Shown here piece after piece: positions 12,111-23,292 of a stretch of DNA of 64,000 nt. A program made the translations under genes and the position numbers. The stretch comes from Bolinopsis microptera (taxonomy: Eukaryota > Ctenophora > Tentaculata > Lobata > Bolinopsidae): assembly GCF_026151205.1 (NCBI RefSeq), contig NC_087084.1:1960312-2024311 (forward strand), read 5' to 3'. Position 1 is the stretch's first letter. The number at the start of each line of letters is the position of its first letter. Under the pieces are notes generated by a model, which was not told where the DNA came from, did not search any database, and was given only the letters and a program-made list of their open reading frames with translations.

Positions 12111-15100
12111 AGGAATGTTATCAGTTATGTAGAGGATATGACAGACAATCGCATAAATAATCTTATCGCATTCTTTATCTTATGCCATACAAGTTATCAC
12201 TGTGCAGTGTGCGCGCTACCACCTTTTAATTTTATATGTCCCATTTTCGTTCGTTTCACTAGAGACGGCCGAATGGTTTGTAAACATTTTTAAAACAGCT
12301 GTGCTGATTTTAAATCTTGATTAGTGACAGACTTGAGCAATATTTCAGATCATAAATAACGGTGCCTCTCTTTTATCTATTCTAATGTTGAACATTTTTG
12401 TCGATAAGAAGCAGTATTTATTAACTTCTAACTGGAACTGAAAGTTGACCCTTTTCCCATAAATGTACCAAAATGTACAATGAAATTCTGTCATGTGATA
12501 TTTTGTATCATTATGCAGAATTTGTTTTATTTGTTATTATAAAACAAACTATTTTTATTTGTGTACAGTGTAAATTTCCGAGCGTGCTAAATCACTCTAC
12601 AGTCGATCTTCGAGATTGTTCTAAAAGGGCCCCCGACAGTTGAAACCAGCTTGAATAGATGTATTTTCGGACGCTGATTCAGAATCACCCCCCATGACAT
12701 AGGGTTAAAATGCTCCCCTGCCGAGATATTGGCGAAAAACTGTCTTGATCACGTGATATGACCGTATATGGAAGTTGGTCGAATTTCTCGTTAGGGTTAG
12801 GGTTTCAGCATATGCTTTTGTTAGGGATTGGGTTGGGATCAGATAAGAGGGTTAGGGTTTCGAATAGTCGTTCAGGGCCAGTTAGAGAACGGGTTGAAAA
12901 AGTCACGTGACAGTCGAGTGTAGAGTGATTAATCACTCGAACTTTGAAATATTTCTAAAAGGCTTCCGACGAAGGCAACTAGTGCTACGAAATAGCGCGC
13001 GCCGGGCTAGTCCATTATAAACCAGCAAACCTTACTTCCTGGCGATATTACTACAGGTAAAATTGCGTCTTCACAGCTTGTTCATGTTGAGCTTAGCGCG
13101 CGCTCGTAAGTTCATCGCATTTGCACGCTTCAAACATTCCGAGAATGCAATTGCACCACGTTTCCTGGGGACCTCAGGCTATCATGTTTATTAATCTCTA
13201 ACGAATAGAGATTAGGCGGAATGACAGGCTGAGCGCGGCCCAGTCAGTAAAGGTGCAGCTATAAGCGCCGCACACAGAATTTGTTTAATTGTTATCTTAC
13301 ATGATTACATGTCATATTTCTTAATTACTTGAGCCAAAATTTCAGAAGCAAAATAATTAAAAAGATATCTCTGCTCTGCCGTGAACATTACGATCCAATT
13401 CAATAACGGAGAGATTCTAAAAACCGCGCGCTGCGCGCTTATTATTTTTGATTGAGCGCGCGCCTCTGTGAACATCAGTATAAGAACCACTCAAGTTTGA
13501 AATACTAAGCAGTACGCAGTTCTGCGTAAACATTTGTAGCATAAGTTTCATTCAACTACCCAACTATGTGACATGTAATTAATTGTTTTAATGTTTAAAG
13601 CAAAACGTATATTAATTTTAATGATAATTGACTTAATTCACGATGTCAATCCTTCGCATTTCGCAGATCTGCATACGATCTGGTTGCAAGAAGATGCGCG
13701 GCGCGGCCAATAAGTGCATTGCGCTACAAGTTCATTAACAATAGGTAAGTGTCCGTTGACTAAATGAACATTTTGTGGAGCCCGAATTCAAATCCTCCGA
13801 TCTCCAAAAGACTTTTATACTGAAGTATGGAGCACGGTCGATTTGAAGTTTTATTTAAATTGCAAAAGCTTGACGGATGACACTCGTTTAAATTTCTTCG
13901 AAGTAGCACGCGCTGGCCGGTTAGTGCATTAATATTTATTTAATATATGCACAATGTAATGCTAAAGCCAGGCTTAAATTTATTTTTTCATGCGCTAATA
14001 GTGCTACATAGTGTGATGATATTTTGTAAACATGTGTGATGATGTGATGTTATACATTTTACTTTAATTTTAGTTGTTACGGTACTATACCAAGTATAAG
14101 CAAAGTTGGTTTATTATTTAAAAGTCATACCACATACACATTTAATTAGGTAGTGCGCCATCGACAGTGAGTCGCGCGTGCCGACTGTAGGTGGTAGGAT
14201 GGTTTTTTAGCGCTAATTTCGGCCAGCACAATTTTCTTCAAACAAATAGATATTAAGTATCCTTCCTGACCTCCGATTGCAACAAAAATTGGTAAGCTTA
14301 CTCATAGACTTACAAGAAAAGTGTCCGAAAAGTTTAAAGCATATCCAACCATCAGACATTATGTTACAGCTAAAAGCAGCGTATTTTGCCCCATTTTGAT
14401 CACTATATCAACTCCGATATCCACCAAATTTTTCGGACAGTTGTGAAAGCCCTATTGGAAGGTCGTCGCCAATTTTCAGAATGATCTCATTCAAGGAACT
14501 GAAGATATATCCAAATAATACGACAAAAATCAACGAATTTGGTCAAATTTGGCCAAATTACGCGACTTTTACAGCTAATTTTGCTCCAAAAGCCGCGCAC
14601 CATCAAATATGGCACGTAGGCGAAACTCACTGATCTTTCTAAAAAGGTATGACAAATTTGGTATTGTGAAAATTCTCACAGTCTCTAGAAAACAATGGTA
14701 CAAAAATTTTTAAAATCCGAGCAAGTTTATTTTTATGTTGCACCCCCTAATTTAATAATTATGATAGGAATCCAATTTAGTAAATATCATAGTTCAGCTT
14801 TACAAAATATCGTTTCAGCAAACACCAAGAAACGCGGTTTGTTTAGATGTCATTTAAAAATCACTATTAGTATTATTCAGGTAATTTAGTAGTTTATAAC
14901 TTGGGGACCCCAGATTGATTGACGATGTCAACCTTGCTTTAACCAAAGCCCTCTCGCTTGCAGTAACAAGCGCGTCACGCAGTACGGCAGTACGCGTATA
15001 CACATGGCTATGTGAAATGTCAACCCATCGAGATCGTTGCTCTGCGAAGCAAAGCAACGATCTTCGATGCGAAGCAATTGATACCGCTTCGCGCGCGAAA

Positions 15101-15864
15101 AGTGGCATGCAACGTATGCAGTCAACAAAGCAAGAATGCTAGTTTGCGCGGCGCGTCGAACATCGAAGCGGCGAAGTCCTCCAAACCCCAGGCTACTATG
15201 TTCATAAACCGCCAAATAGAGATTCGGCGGAATGACAGGCTGAGCGCCACCCAGTAAGTAGTTTGGTAATCACAATCACTGCTCCATAAGTGAACACAGA
15301 ACAAATTTCTTGAATTGAAAACTTTTTGAGTTATACTGCCAATAGTTCTAATATAACATGACTGTATTTCAAATGATTTATAAACAAAGAATTGGCAGTT
15401 TCAGGATCATCTCAAAACACATCAAATAGAATATTATTAAATCGTGGCGATGTACAAATGACTTACTATACGTACTTGCTCTCTGAAGCCTGTTTTATTT
15501 AGCTATCGACAAACAGTTTATATACATTCAATTAAATCAAGTGATGCAATTGGCAGAGCTCACAATAATAATAATAATAAATTAATGTTATTTTTATACA
15601 ACACCAAAAGGTTAAATAATTTAAATTTAACCCTTATGCACAGCTGTAAATGACACTTAAATTAACGAGAGTGTGCATCTTTGCCTTAGACGGAGTAACA
15701 GTAACTGATGATAAAGATTATATCTGAAAATCCAATACAGTCATACCAAACAATCTGGGCAACATAAAAGTAGAGACAGTGAACAAAAGTGTTGTAATTG
15801 GCAGAGCACAATTCATTGCTACCAATAATTTATTTAAAATTTTTTTTTTTACAAAACACATGAT
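12111..15864. other. Gene-poor region after SF3B1
   Basis: No supported gene. It contains degenerate TTAGGG-like sequence (about 12788-12870) and GC-rich islets with GCGCGC within AT-rich DNA. An ~120-bp dispersed repeat occurs twice in the same orientation (about 13165-13285 and 15175-15305, sharing CGGAATGACAGGCTGAGCGC). A hairpin lies at 15032-15062 with perfect 10-bp arms (GATCGTTGCT / AGCAACGATC). Short open frames here overlap each other on both strands and lack recognisable domains. Confidence 0.6.
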
Positions 15865-16159
15865 CTACTCCATTATAGGGGCAGGGATGAGGTTGTATGA
15901 GACTTCTGATAGCTGAATCTCACGTTTTGTGTCCACCTTCTTTCCTCGGTACCCTCGTAGAGCAATAAGAGTTGTTCTCAACATTGCAAATCTTATCCTT
16001 GTTCTTACATGTCTTACTACATCGCAGTACCTCTGTAACCATCGCAGTACCTCTGTAACCATCGTAATTAGTAAATACAGAATACTTCGTTGGGAGGGTT
16101 TAAATAAGACTTCTACCAATTGAAGTATGTGATAAGTTGAGATATTAGCTGGAAATATT

Positions 16160-16630
16160 GGAGGTATTTTGTTTGTGTTCGTGACCTGTGTGTTTAGAAC
16201 ATGTGCCAGAACACGTTGTATAGATGAACAAATCCTAGGGAGGGAATTCTTTGAAAAAGAGCATACAAAGCCGTTGTTTAACAAGAACGGCCTTCTTACC
16301 GTCCACAACCTGTACAAATACACATGTCTATTAGAACTGTTCAAAATTGTCAGATTAGAATTCTCAATCTCACTCCTATCTTTACTCCAGAGATCACCAT
16401 CACAAAGACGTTCAGACCAGTTCATCACCCCAAACCCATCCTCCTCTTTCATTTATCAATCAACAAAAATGTGGAACGACTGTCGAAAAATTGACAGTTT
16501 GATAAGCTTTACTAAGTCAACAAACTTAGTTAAAGTAACACTGAAAAGTGAGCTACTCAAGATACAGTCCAGGTACGAAGAATTAGAATGGACAGAATTA
16601 AACTTCGATAAGAATGAGCTTGTGTTTTAA
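16160..16630 (+). pseudogene. LINE ORF2 C-terminal fragment
   Basis: The frame around 16169-16630 carries FFEKEHTKPLFNKNGLLTVH and NLYKYTCLLELFKI. It aligns with the C-terminus of the complete LINE ORF2 at 19418-22822 (HFEKEHTKPIFN, NLYKYHCILEFSKI) and also shares a KMWN/KLWN motif further on. No reverse transcriptase core is present upstream, so this is a 5'-truncated or decayed relative of the same element family. The antisense 195-aa frame over this stretch is its shadow. Confidence 0.8.
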
Positions 16631-17709
16631 AACAGAGTCCTTTGACTTTGTTATTTTAAAATTGAAGAATCGTTTGGCCACAACTCACTTCGTTCGCATT
16701 ATAGATTCACATTCACTTTCACCATCACGCACAGTACAGGGTCATACCTCAATACCAAATTATTATAGGGCACAAGAACAAATTTGTTTACAATTATCAA
16801 AATTTGTTGAGCCCAGCAGCTTTCTTTCCTCTCTTCCCCCGTCGTCTGGAGTGTGTGATTTTTGTCGATGTCCGAGCTCTTATATTTATCTTTAGTTTAT
16901 GGTTAACTTTCTGTGATTGGACTCGGTATTTTCGTCCCGGCCGAGTGGGACGATGCTTGCTCGCCAGTTAAGCTATACTATTGATAACACTAATTTCTAC
17001 AAACTGTAGAATATTAAATATAAAATGTGTCCAGTATGGCGCAAATGCATACTTTGATTATTTTTCGACGCCGTCGAGTTTTAATACTTTCAACACTACT
17101 ATATAACAAATAATTTGAGGATGTCCAATATGTCCATGGCTTGCTAAAGTCAACTGCATCGGGGGTACTATGATGGTCCAGGGGGTGCTGAAACAGAAGA
17201 CTGGCACTCTTAACCTGTTAAGAAGTTAAGTAGTTGTAGTGAATAATGTTTCTGTTTGGCAATGTATAACTCCATTCACACCACAATCCACAATTGGACA
17301 ATTGGACAACCCTGATTAATGTGTAGATAGTGTTGAAAGAATTTTGGACTTAAAACTTGAACATCACTTCTGATAACTTTTGGGGCTGTGCTCCAAGAAC
17401 AGGCTGACATATATGGCTTATGGATTATATATATAATGTATTCTGATTAAATGATAGGGCTTGCCAGTCCAACCACCTCATATTTTTCATACTCACCCAC
17501 TCTCTTGTCCCATGTGTCGTAGTCCGTCAGTCTGTTCAATTTTTCAATCAATCTCTTGAATCATTTTGACTAATCCAGTTTACACTTTCATTGTTTTCCA
17601 CAACAGAACATTTCAAACTGCTTTCTGCTCTTCCTTCTTTTCAGTGAGTGTGCTAGTTGGACGTGAAGGTGCCCCCTGGTCTGCCTGGTACCCCCATTGC
17701 CTCTTCACC
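16631..17709. other. Untranslated DNA upstream of the LINE ORF1
   Basis: No gene seen. Part of it is probably the 5' UTR of the LINE whose ORF1 starts at 17710, but I could not place the element's 5' end or a target-site duplication. Confidence 0.45.
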
Positions 17710-19359
17710 ATGATGGAAACCCCCACTCACCCAGAAAATGGTGAGACTCTTCAATCTGTTCCGGACCAGACTTCTTCTACCACGGTTCCGGACCAGACTA
17801 CATCCAACACTCCTACCGTCATTGGAGATATTGACGAAGTACTGAAGGACGTTGAAAAAATAATTCTTTCAGAATACCACGAATCAGAAGAACATAAAAA
17901 TTGTAGTAGCCTTCTAAGTTTCTTCTCAAATGGGTCTGCCCCCCTCGACAACTTTCTGTTGACCCATTCGCAGAGCCTACGCTCAGAGATAGACATAATC
18001 AAGCTAAACATTTGTAGCATTCTCAAAATTGATATCAACAAATTTGCAATCATTACACCATCCATGGTTAAGGGTTGTTCTTCTCTTAAAAAAATCACCC
18101 TTGCAGAGGGTCTCCTATCCTTGCTTGGGCTTGCTGAAAATGTTTGTGCTGTAGTGAGTGGCAAGAAATGTGACGATGCTAAGTCCCCTTCCTACTTGTC
18201 AGCTCCCTCCAGCATTCTAATGGGTCATACTACCTCAGACGAAAGCTCCATACACAAGTCCTTAGAAGCCATTCAGACGTCCATTAAAAACTTGAAAGAC
18301 AATGATAGCCATCTTAGGACTCTCGACTCCATCAACACAAAGCTCGCTGAACTAAAACTAGACATCAACTGTTTTAAAAACAGTAGATCATCAAATGTGT
18401 CCACTCCTGACCTTCCCATGCCACCTTTCAACATAGGGTCACCAGCAGCATCTGAGACAGTCAATGAACAGCTCCTTCTGGATGCGCAGAAGCATGCAAG
18501 TGCAGAGGATTCCAAGTCCAAGCACATTGTGTCGTATGTCCCGGACTTCATAGACACAGACTTAAACACTAAGCTGCTGGTTTTCCTTAATCAACAGAAG
18601 GAAGCCTTTGATGGCAACTCAGAGAATGGCCATGACGTTCTGAGCTTTGGTGAACCGTACGACTACCCTGGAGCTAAAGCTGCAAAGCCCAAATCAACAG
18701 AACTCCCTGAGGTTCTTGCTGAGCTAGCCTCTAAAATAAAAGATCAGCACCCAGGATCAGTGACTAACCAGTGCCTGATAAACCGATACACCGACGAGAA
18801 CAGCTTCCTTCCTAAGCACTCTGATAACGAACAGTCACTGGTCCATGATAGTTCCATCTTTACAGTATCCTTAGGAGGAGAATGCTCTGTCAAGTTCACA
18901 AAAAAAAGTGATCTTGAAGGGGAGATTGTAGAGACAGTAGAGGGATGCAGTCTCTATGTTATGAGCAAACAGTCTCAGTTTCACTGGGACCACAGAATTG
19001 ACAAAAGCACGGAAAAGAGACACCTACGATATAGTATCACCTTCCGATACATAAGCAGTAGCACCAATGCGACACTGATTATTGGTGACTCCAATACCCG
19101 GTACCTCCGATTTGGGTCTGGAAAAGGAACATTTGGACACCGCTTGCCTGGAAGAAGAATAGAATGCTTCACCATAGATAAGCTAGATCCTACCCTTTGT
19201 GTAGGTTATAAAAACATTATAGTTCATTGTGGAGTAAACAACATCAAGAATGATGGGGGGAATGTTAAATATTGGGCAAATGAGCTGAACAAAAAGCTCA
19301 AGACTATAAGTGAATTGTATTTGGTAGCCCTGTTGACGGGAGATCATTCAGTGATGTAG
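17710..19359 (+). CDS. LINE ORF1: AlkB-like oxygenase plus SGNH esterase-like protein, frameshifted near its end
   Basis: The first good start is the ATG at 17710 (context CACCATGATGG), giving 549 residues. The N-terminal ~300 residues are Ser/Thr-rich, partly helical and unrecognised. Residues ~315-447 look like an AlkB-type 2OG-Fe(II) dioxygenase: NRYTDENSFLPKHSDNE with H370 and D372 as HxD, FHWDHRID with a candidate third ligand at H425 or H428, and RYSITFR (440-446) matching the RxSxTFR signature. Residues 456-512 start an SGNH hydrolase: IIGDSN (Ser461) and HCGVNNIK. The frame breaks near 19327-19331. In the adjacent frame the SGNH tail continues (PVDGRSFSDVVNAKARGRF) to a TGA at 19419-19421 overlapping the ORF2 ATG. 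The domain calls are motif-based. Confidence 0.8.
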   Translation: MMETPTHPENGETLQSVPDQTSSTTVPDQTTSNTPTVIGDIDEVLKDVEKIILSEYHESEEHKNCSSLLSFFSNGSAPLDNFLLTHSQSLRSEIDIIKLNICSILKIDINKFAIITPSMVKGCSSLKKITLAEGLLSLLGLAENVCAVVSGKKCDDAKSPSYLSAPSSILMGHTTSDESSIHKSLEAIQTSIKNLKDNDSHLRTLDSINTKLAELKLDINCFKNSRSSNVSTPDLPMPPFNIGSPAASETVNEQLLLDAQKHASAEDSKSKHIVSYVPDFIDTDLNTKLLVFLNQQKEAFDGNSENGHDVLSFGEPYDYPGAKAAKPKSTELPEVLAELASKIKDQHPGSVTNQCLINRYTDENSFLPKHSDNEQSLVHDSSIFTVSLGGECSVKFTKKSDLEGEIVETVEGCSLYVMSKQSQFHWDHRIDKSTEKRHLRYSITFRYISSSTNATLIIGDSNTRYLRFGSGKGTFGHRLPGRRIECFTIDKLDPTLCVGYKNIIVHCGVNNIKNDGGNVKYWANELNKKLKTISELYLVALLTGDHSVM

Positions 19360-19417
19360 TTAATGCCAAAGCTAGAGGCAGATTTTCCCCACGACCACGT
19401 AGATCTATACTTCAGTC

Positions 19418-22400
19418 ATGATAGTTAAATTGATATGCGAAATTTGCTGCTGCTGCAATAAACCTGTACGAGCTGGACACCCTTTCATAATTTGTCAGAT
19501 GTGTGACAAAATAATGCACAAAAAATGCAAAACTAATGACAACATAGTCAAATTTCGAGATGAAATATACTGCAAAGTCTGTATTGAAGCCAACGATATT
19601 ATTCGATACAACCCTTTCTACCAAGCTCCCCACTTTGCTAACAACGGCCTTATTGATGATGAGCCAGTTAATTATATTGAATCTATCTACAACAGCTCAA
19701 AAATTCTTGAAAACTGCAAAACATTCTCCATAACAGAGTTGAATGCCACCACCCTGCCTGGAAATTCAGTCGAATATATGTCCACTTTATTCCTCAACAT
19801 TGATGGGAATGCAACAAACTTTGACAACTTTGCAGTTGAGCAGTCTAGTATAAACCACAAGTTTTCTGTTATTGGTCTTGCAGAAACAAACACTGATGCT
19901 GACAATGGAACACTATATCAGCTCAGTGGATACTCCTCGTGTTACCAATGCCGTTATTTCTGTCAAGACAAAAACCAGTTCAAGGCTAAAGGATCAGGAG
20001 TTTGTCTTTACCTGAAAAACTCTCTAAACTTTAATAAGATTACTGGATTATCTCTCTGTAATGAGCACATAGAATCACTGTTTGTATCTATCACCAGTAT
20101 GAAAGACCCAACCGTTGTAGGGGTTATCTACCGTCCTCCAAACGCATCACTTGAACTGTTTAACGAAGCATATGAACGTATTCTCTCTAAACTGAATGGC
20201 AAGAAGGTATATATCCTTGGGGATTTCAATGTTAACATTTTAAACCACCCATCTTCATCAGAGGACAAATTCCAAGAAATAATATTTAACAATGGCTTTA
20301 TACCAACCATATCAGTGCCAACTCACCATATGCCTGGTTGTTCCAGGACTTGTATTGACAATATCCACACCAATGTATTAGACCAATCCCTTATCTCTGG
20401 TGTCATATCTGACAAGATCTCCCATCACCACCCTATATTCACTTTTGTTAAGCTTTCCCCCGACTCTGTGTCACTATCTGATTCACCAGACAAAATTACT
20501 ATACACTACGACTATAGTAATGCTAACCTAGAGAAGCTCTGTCTTGAAATAGAAAACGATTTGGATAGGTTCCACTACAGTTGTGACACATTTGACTCTT
20601 TTATGCAGCTATTTCAAGAAAAAATAGACTTGTCTTGCAAACTTCTAACTCCAAGAACCACTAAACGTAATAGCATAACCAACCCTTGGATTACCCAGGG
20701 CCTAATTAATTCCATCGAGAAGAAAGCTAGATTGTATTTCGAATGGAAAAAGACTTGTACATTAAAATTACCTGACGGGGATCCGAACAAGCACATTTGC
20801 TACAAGGAATTCGACAAGTTTCTCAAAAGCTCAATAAATATGGCAAAGGCTATGTGCTACACTAGAAAATTCGAAAAGTACAGCATGAACTCTAAAAAGA
20901 CGTGGGAAGTTATTAATGAACTCCGTGGTAAAACTATGTCTCGATGTAAGGACGATTTTGTCATAAACGGTCAGAGAGTTACCTGCAGACGAATAATTGC
21001 TAACAAATTTTGTGAATATTTTACATCTCTTGCAAGTAATCTCAATAAAAATGTACTGTCGAACAATAGTATTTCTCTGGAACCAATTGAATCATTTGCT
21101 CAGTTCATGTCAAATTCAGTATCTGACTCCATTTATCTGGAAGAAACTAATAAAGACGAGATCATCGAGGTGATCAAAGATTTTCAAAATGGCAAGGCGA
21201 GTGACATACCAATAATTGTTGTAAAGAAATCATCAAAGCTTATAGCTGGTACCTTGGCCAGGCTTTACAACACATGTATACAAAGTGGTACATTCCCGAC
21301 TATTTTTAAAACTGGTAAAGTTATTCCCATTTACAAGAAAGACAATAAGGAATGTATCGAAAACTATCGGCCTGTATCAATATTACCTTTATTTGGAAAA
21401 ATTTTCGAGAAGATCATTTACAAACGGCTCTATAATTTCTTCACATCTAAAGGTGTACTGACAGACTCACAGTTTGGATTTAGAAAAGGTCATTCCACCA
21501 CTCATGCTCTACACAAATCTATAGACTCCGTTACAAAGACTCTAGCTGGCAATAAACATGTCTTAGGAATATTCATTGACTTAAGCAAAGCCTTCGACAC
21601 CCTTGACCACAACATTCTTCTAAGCAAATTAAACTCCTATGGTATTAGGGGCACAGCACTTACCTTACTTAAAAGCTATTTGACTAACAGAAAGCAGTAT
21701 GTTATGTATAACGATGTACCATCAGAAACACTGGATGTGAAATTTGGGGTACCACAGGGGTCAATTCTAGGGCCGTTACTCTTCCTACTGTATATGAACG
21801 ATATAGTGAACTGTTTTTCTGACAGTGAGGTGAAATTTGTACTTTATGCTGATGACACTAATATCTTTATATCAGGACCATCTAGAGAAGCAACATACAA
21901 AAAAGCAAACTTAGTTCTTAAACATGTGTCGATTTACATGAAATGTAATCTACTCCATATCAATATGTCTAAATGTTGCTACATCCATTTTAAACCTGCC
22001 TCTGAATATGATGAGACCTGTGCAAGGACCAGACCATTTGCTAACCTGCTAGATGAGTCTAGGTCAATATTCATCGATGGTAAGGTTATTACTAAAGTCA
22101 AGGATACCAAATTCCTAGGTATTGTTATAGATAGTAAGTTAAACTGGGCTGCCCATATGCACTACATTCGTAAAAAACTTCGGTCCATGACTGGTGCAAT
22201 CTGTAGAATTCGACACTCGATACCTGGTGAACTATATTTGAAAATATATAATGCTCTCTTTGAATCACATCTCAGTTATGGTATAAGTGTTTGGGGCGTT
22301 GTCCTTAAAGAACGATCAAATGACAGTCTTTTTATCACACAGAAGCACTGTGTAAGGATCCTTTTTGGTGATCTCGACTCATATTTAGATAAACAATCAA

Positions 22401-22822
22401 CATGTGCACGTACTAGACCGTATGGTATGCAAAAATTAGACCATAAACACTTTGAAAAGGAGCATACAAAACCCATTTTTAATAGACTAAAAATTCTAAC
22501 GGCTCAAAACTTGTACAAATATCACTGCATTTTAGAATTCTCTAAGATTATCAAGTACCACTGCCCCTACTCCCTTTATGAGGCCATCAACATTTCAAAC
22601 CGTGCAACGAGTCTAACTGTTATTCTTCTAAATAAATCAAATACCTTTTTGTTTAATGCAGCCAAGCTTTGGAACACAGTTCATAAAAAAATTTTAACTT
22701 CAAGCAATTGCCTAGAAACTTCCATTAACTTGATAAAATTGAGAACCAAAGCACTATTAGTACAATCACAGGCAGCTGACTTAAAAGATACCTGGACTCC
22801 AACCAATTTTAAATTGCAGTAA
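19418..22822 (+). CDS. LINE ORF2: endonuclease and reverse transcriptase
   Basis: Intact 1134-residue protein. Residues 7-55 form a Cys-rich finger (CEICCCCNKPV, ICQMCD, HKKC, YCKVC) of PHD/RING-like spacing. Residues ~125-350 form an APE-type endonuclease (GLAETNTDADNG, GVIYRPPN, GDFNVNI near 268, SDKISHHHPI). Residues ~640-890 form the reverse transcriptase: FGFRKGHSTTHAL, FIDLSKAFDTLDH (Asp721), GVPQGSILGPLLF, YADD at 810-813. The C-terminal tail after ~1000 (HFEKEHTKPIFN) recurs in the fragment at 16160-16630. All catalytic motifs look intact. It nicks target DNA and reverse-transcribes the element RNA there. Its start overlaps the reconstructed ORF1 stop as ATGA, suggesting termination-reinitiation. 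Confidence 0.96.
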   Translation: MIVKLICEICCCCNKPVRAGHPFIICQMCDKIMHKKCKTNDNIVKFRDEIYCKVCIEANDIIRYNPFYQAPHFANNGLIDDEPVNYIESIYNSSKILENCKTFSITELNATTLPGNSVEYMSTLFLNIDGNATNFDNFAVEQSSINHKFSVIGLAETNTDADNGTLYQLSGYSSCYQCRYFCQDKNQFKAKGSGVCLYLKNSLNFNKITGLSLCNEHIESLFVSITSMKDPTVVGVIYRPPNASLELFNEAYERILSKLNGKKVYILGDFNVNILNHPSSSEDKFQEIIFNNGFIPTISVPTHHMPGCSRTCIDNIHTNVLDQSLISGVISDKISHHHPIFTFVKLSPDSVSLSDSPDKITIHYDYSNANLEKLCLEIENDLDRFHYSCDTFDSFMQLFQEKIDLSCKLLTPRTTKRNSITNPWITQGLINSIEKKARLYFEWKKTCTLKLPDGDPNKHICYKEFDKFLKSSINMAKAMCYTRKFEKYSMNSKKTWEVINELRGKTMSRCKDDFVINGQRVTCRRIIANKFCEYFTSLASNLNKNVLSNNSISLEPIESFAQFMSNSVSDSIYLEETNKDEIIEVIKDFQNGKASDIPIIVVKKSSKLIAGTLARLYNTCIQSGTFPTIFKTGKVIPIYKKDNKECIENYRPVSILPLFGKIFEKIIYKRLYNFFTSKGVLTDSQFGFRKGHSTTHALHKSIDSVTKTLAGNKHVLGIFIDLSKAFDTLDHNILLSKLNSYGIRGTALTLLKSYLTNRKQYVMYNDVPSETLDVKFGVPQGSILGPLLFLLYMNDIVNCFSDSEVKFVLYADDTNIFISGPSREATYKKANLVLKHVSIYMKCNLLHINMSKCCYIHFKPASEYDETCARTRPFANLLDESRSIFIDGKVITKVKDTKFLGIVIDSKLNWAAHMHYIRKKLRSMTGAICRIRHSIPGELYLKIYNALFESHLSYGISVWGVVLKERSNDSLFITQKHCVRILFGDLDSYLDKQSTCARTRPYGMQKLDHKHFEKEHTKPIFNRLKILTAQNLYKYHCILEFSKIIKYHCPYSLYEAINISNRATSLTVILLNKSNTFLFNAAKLWNTVHKKILTSSNCLETSINLIKLRTKALLVQSQAADLKDTWTPTNFKLQ

Positions 22823-23107
22823 TTAAATTGCACATGCAGCAGCACACACCTAATATCACTATCATGATTGAACTATAAGCTGATAAGCTTTCAGATCCAT
22901 TTTTAACCACTTGATGTAATGTTTTTAATAATTAAATATTTTATTTTACAAATTTATATCAGATCGAACCTATATTTGATAATCGAACCTATATTCGATA
23001 ATCAAACCTGTATTCGATAGTTAAATTTATGCGATAAATTGATATTGATATTATTATTGTTGAATGAAGTTAACTCCTGAGATAAATTTTATTAATTTTT
23101 TAACAAA

Positions 23108-23292
23108 GGGACTTGGAGTATAAACGACCAAGTTCGCATAAATGCCTACCCAACCAAGAATTTAGGAGGCAAGGGTGGGTGCGTAAACTTTACGGTCTGC
23201 ACTCTCCGATCCTGTATCACCCTGGATTCTTTTTGACGTATTTTTGTATTAGGTATATACCTTCTATCCATTCTCTTGCTACTCCAAGTCCC
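23108..23292. repeat. 185-bp inverted-repeat element beside the LINE 3' end
   Basis: Perfect 13-bp inverted ends: GGGACTTGGAGTA at 23108-23120 and TACTCCAAGTCCC at 23280-23292. The interior contains a second pairing (ACCCAACC / GGGTGGGT type). It could be a small MITE or a structured LINE 3' terminus; no target-site duplication was recognised. Confidence 0.6.

Larger units (their letters stand above)
17710..23105 (+). mobile_element. Nearly full-length CR1/L2-type non-LTR retrotransposon
   Basis: Two ORFs in order: ORF1 (coiled N-terminus, AlkB-like domain, SGNH esterase-like domain) and ORF2 (zinc finger, endonuclease, reverse transcriptase). They are followed by a 3' UTR with three imperfect ~18-bp repeats of the TCGAACCTATATTCGATAA type (about 22963-23020). 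ORF2 is open over 1134 residues, so the copy is young. PHD and esterase domains are known in CR1-like LINEs, supporting that assignment. Outer boundaries are approximate. Confidence 0.85.

Noticed and set aside
15865-16452. 195-aa minus-strand frame as a gene
   Set aside because: It overlaps antisense the plus-strand frame that matches the LINE ORF2 C-terminus, and has no recognisable domain.
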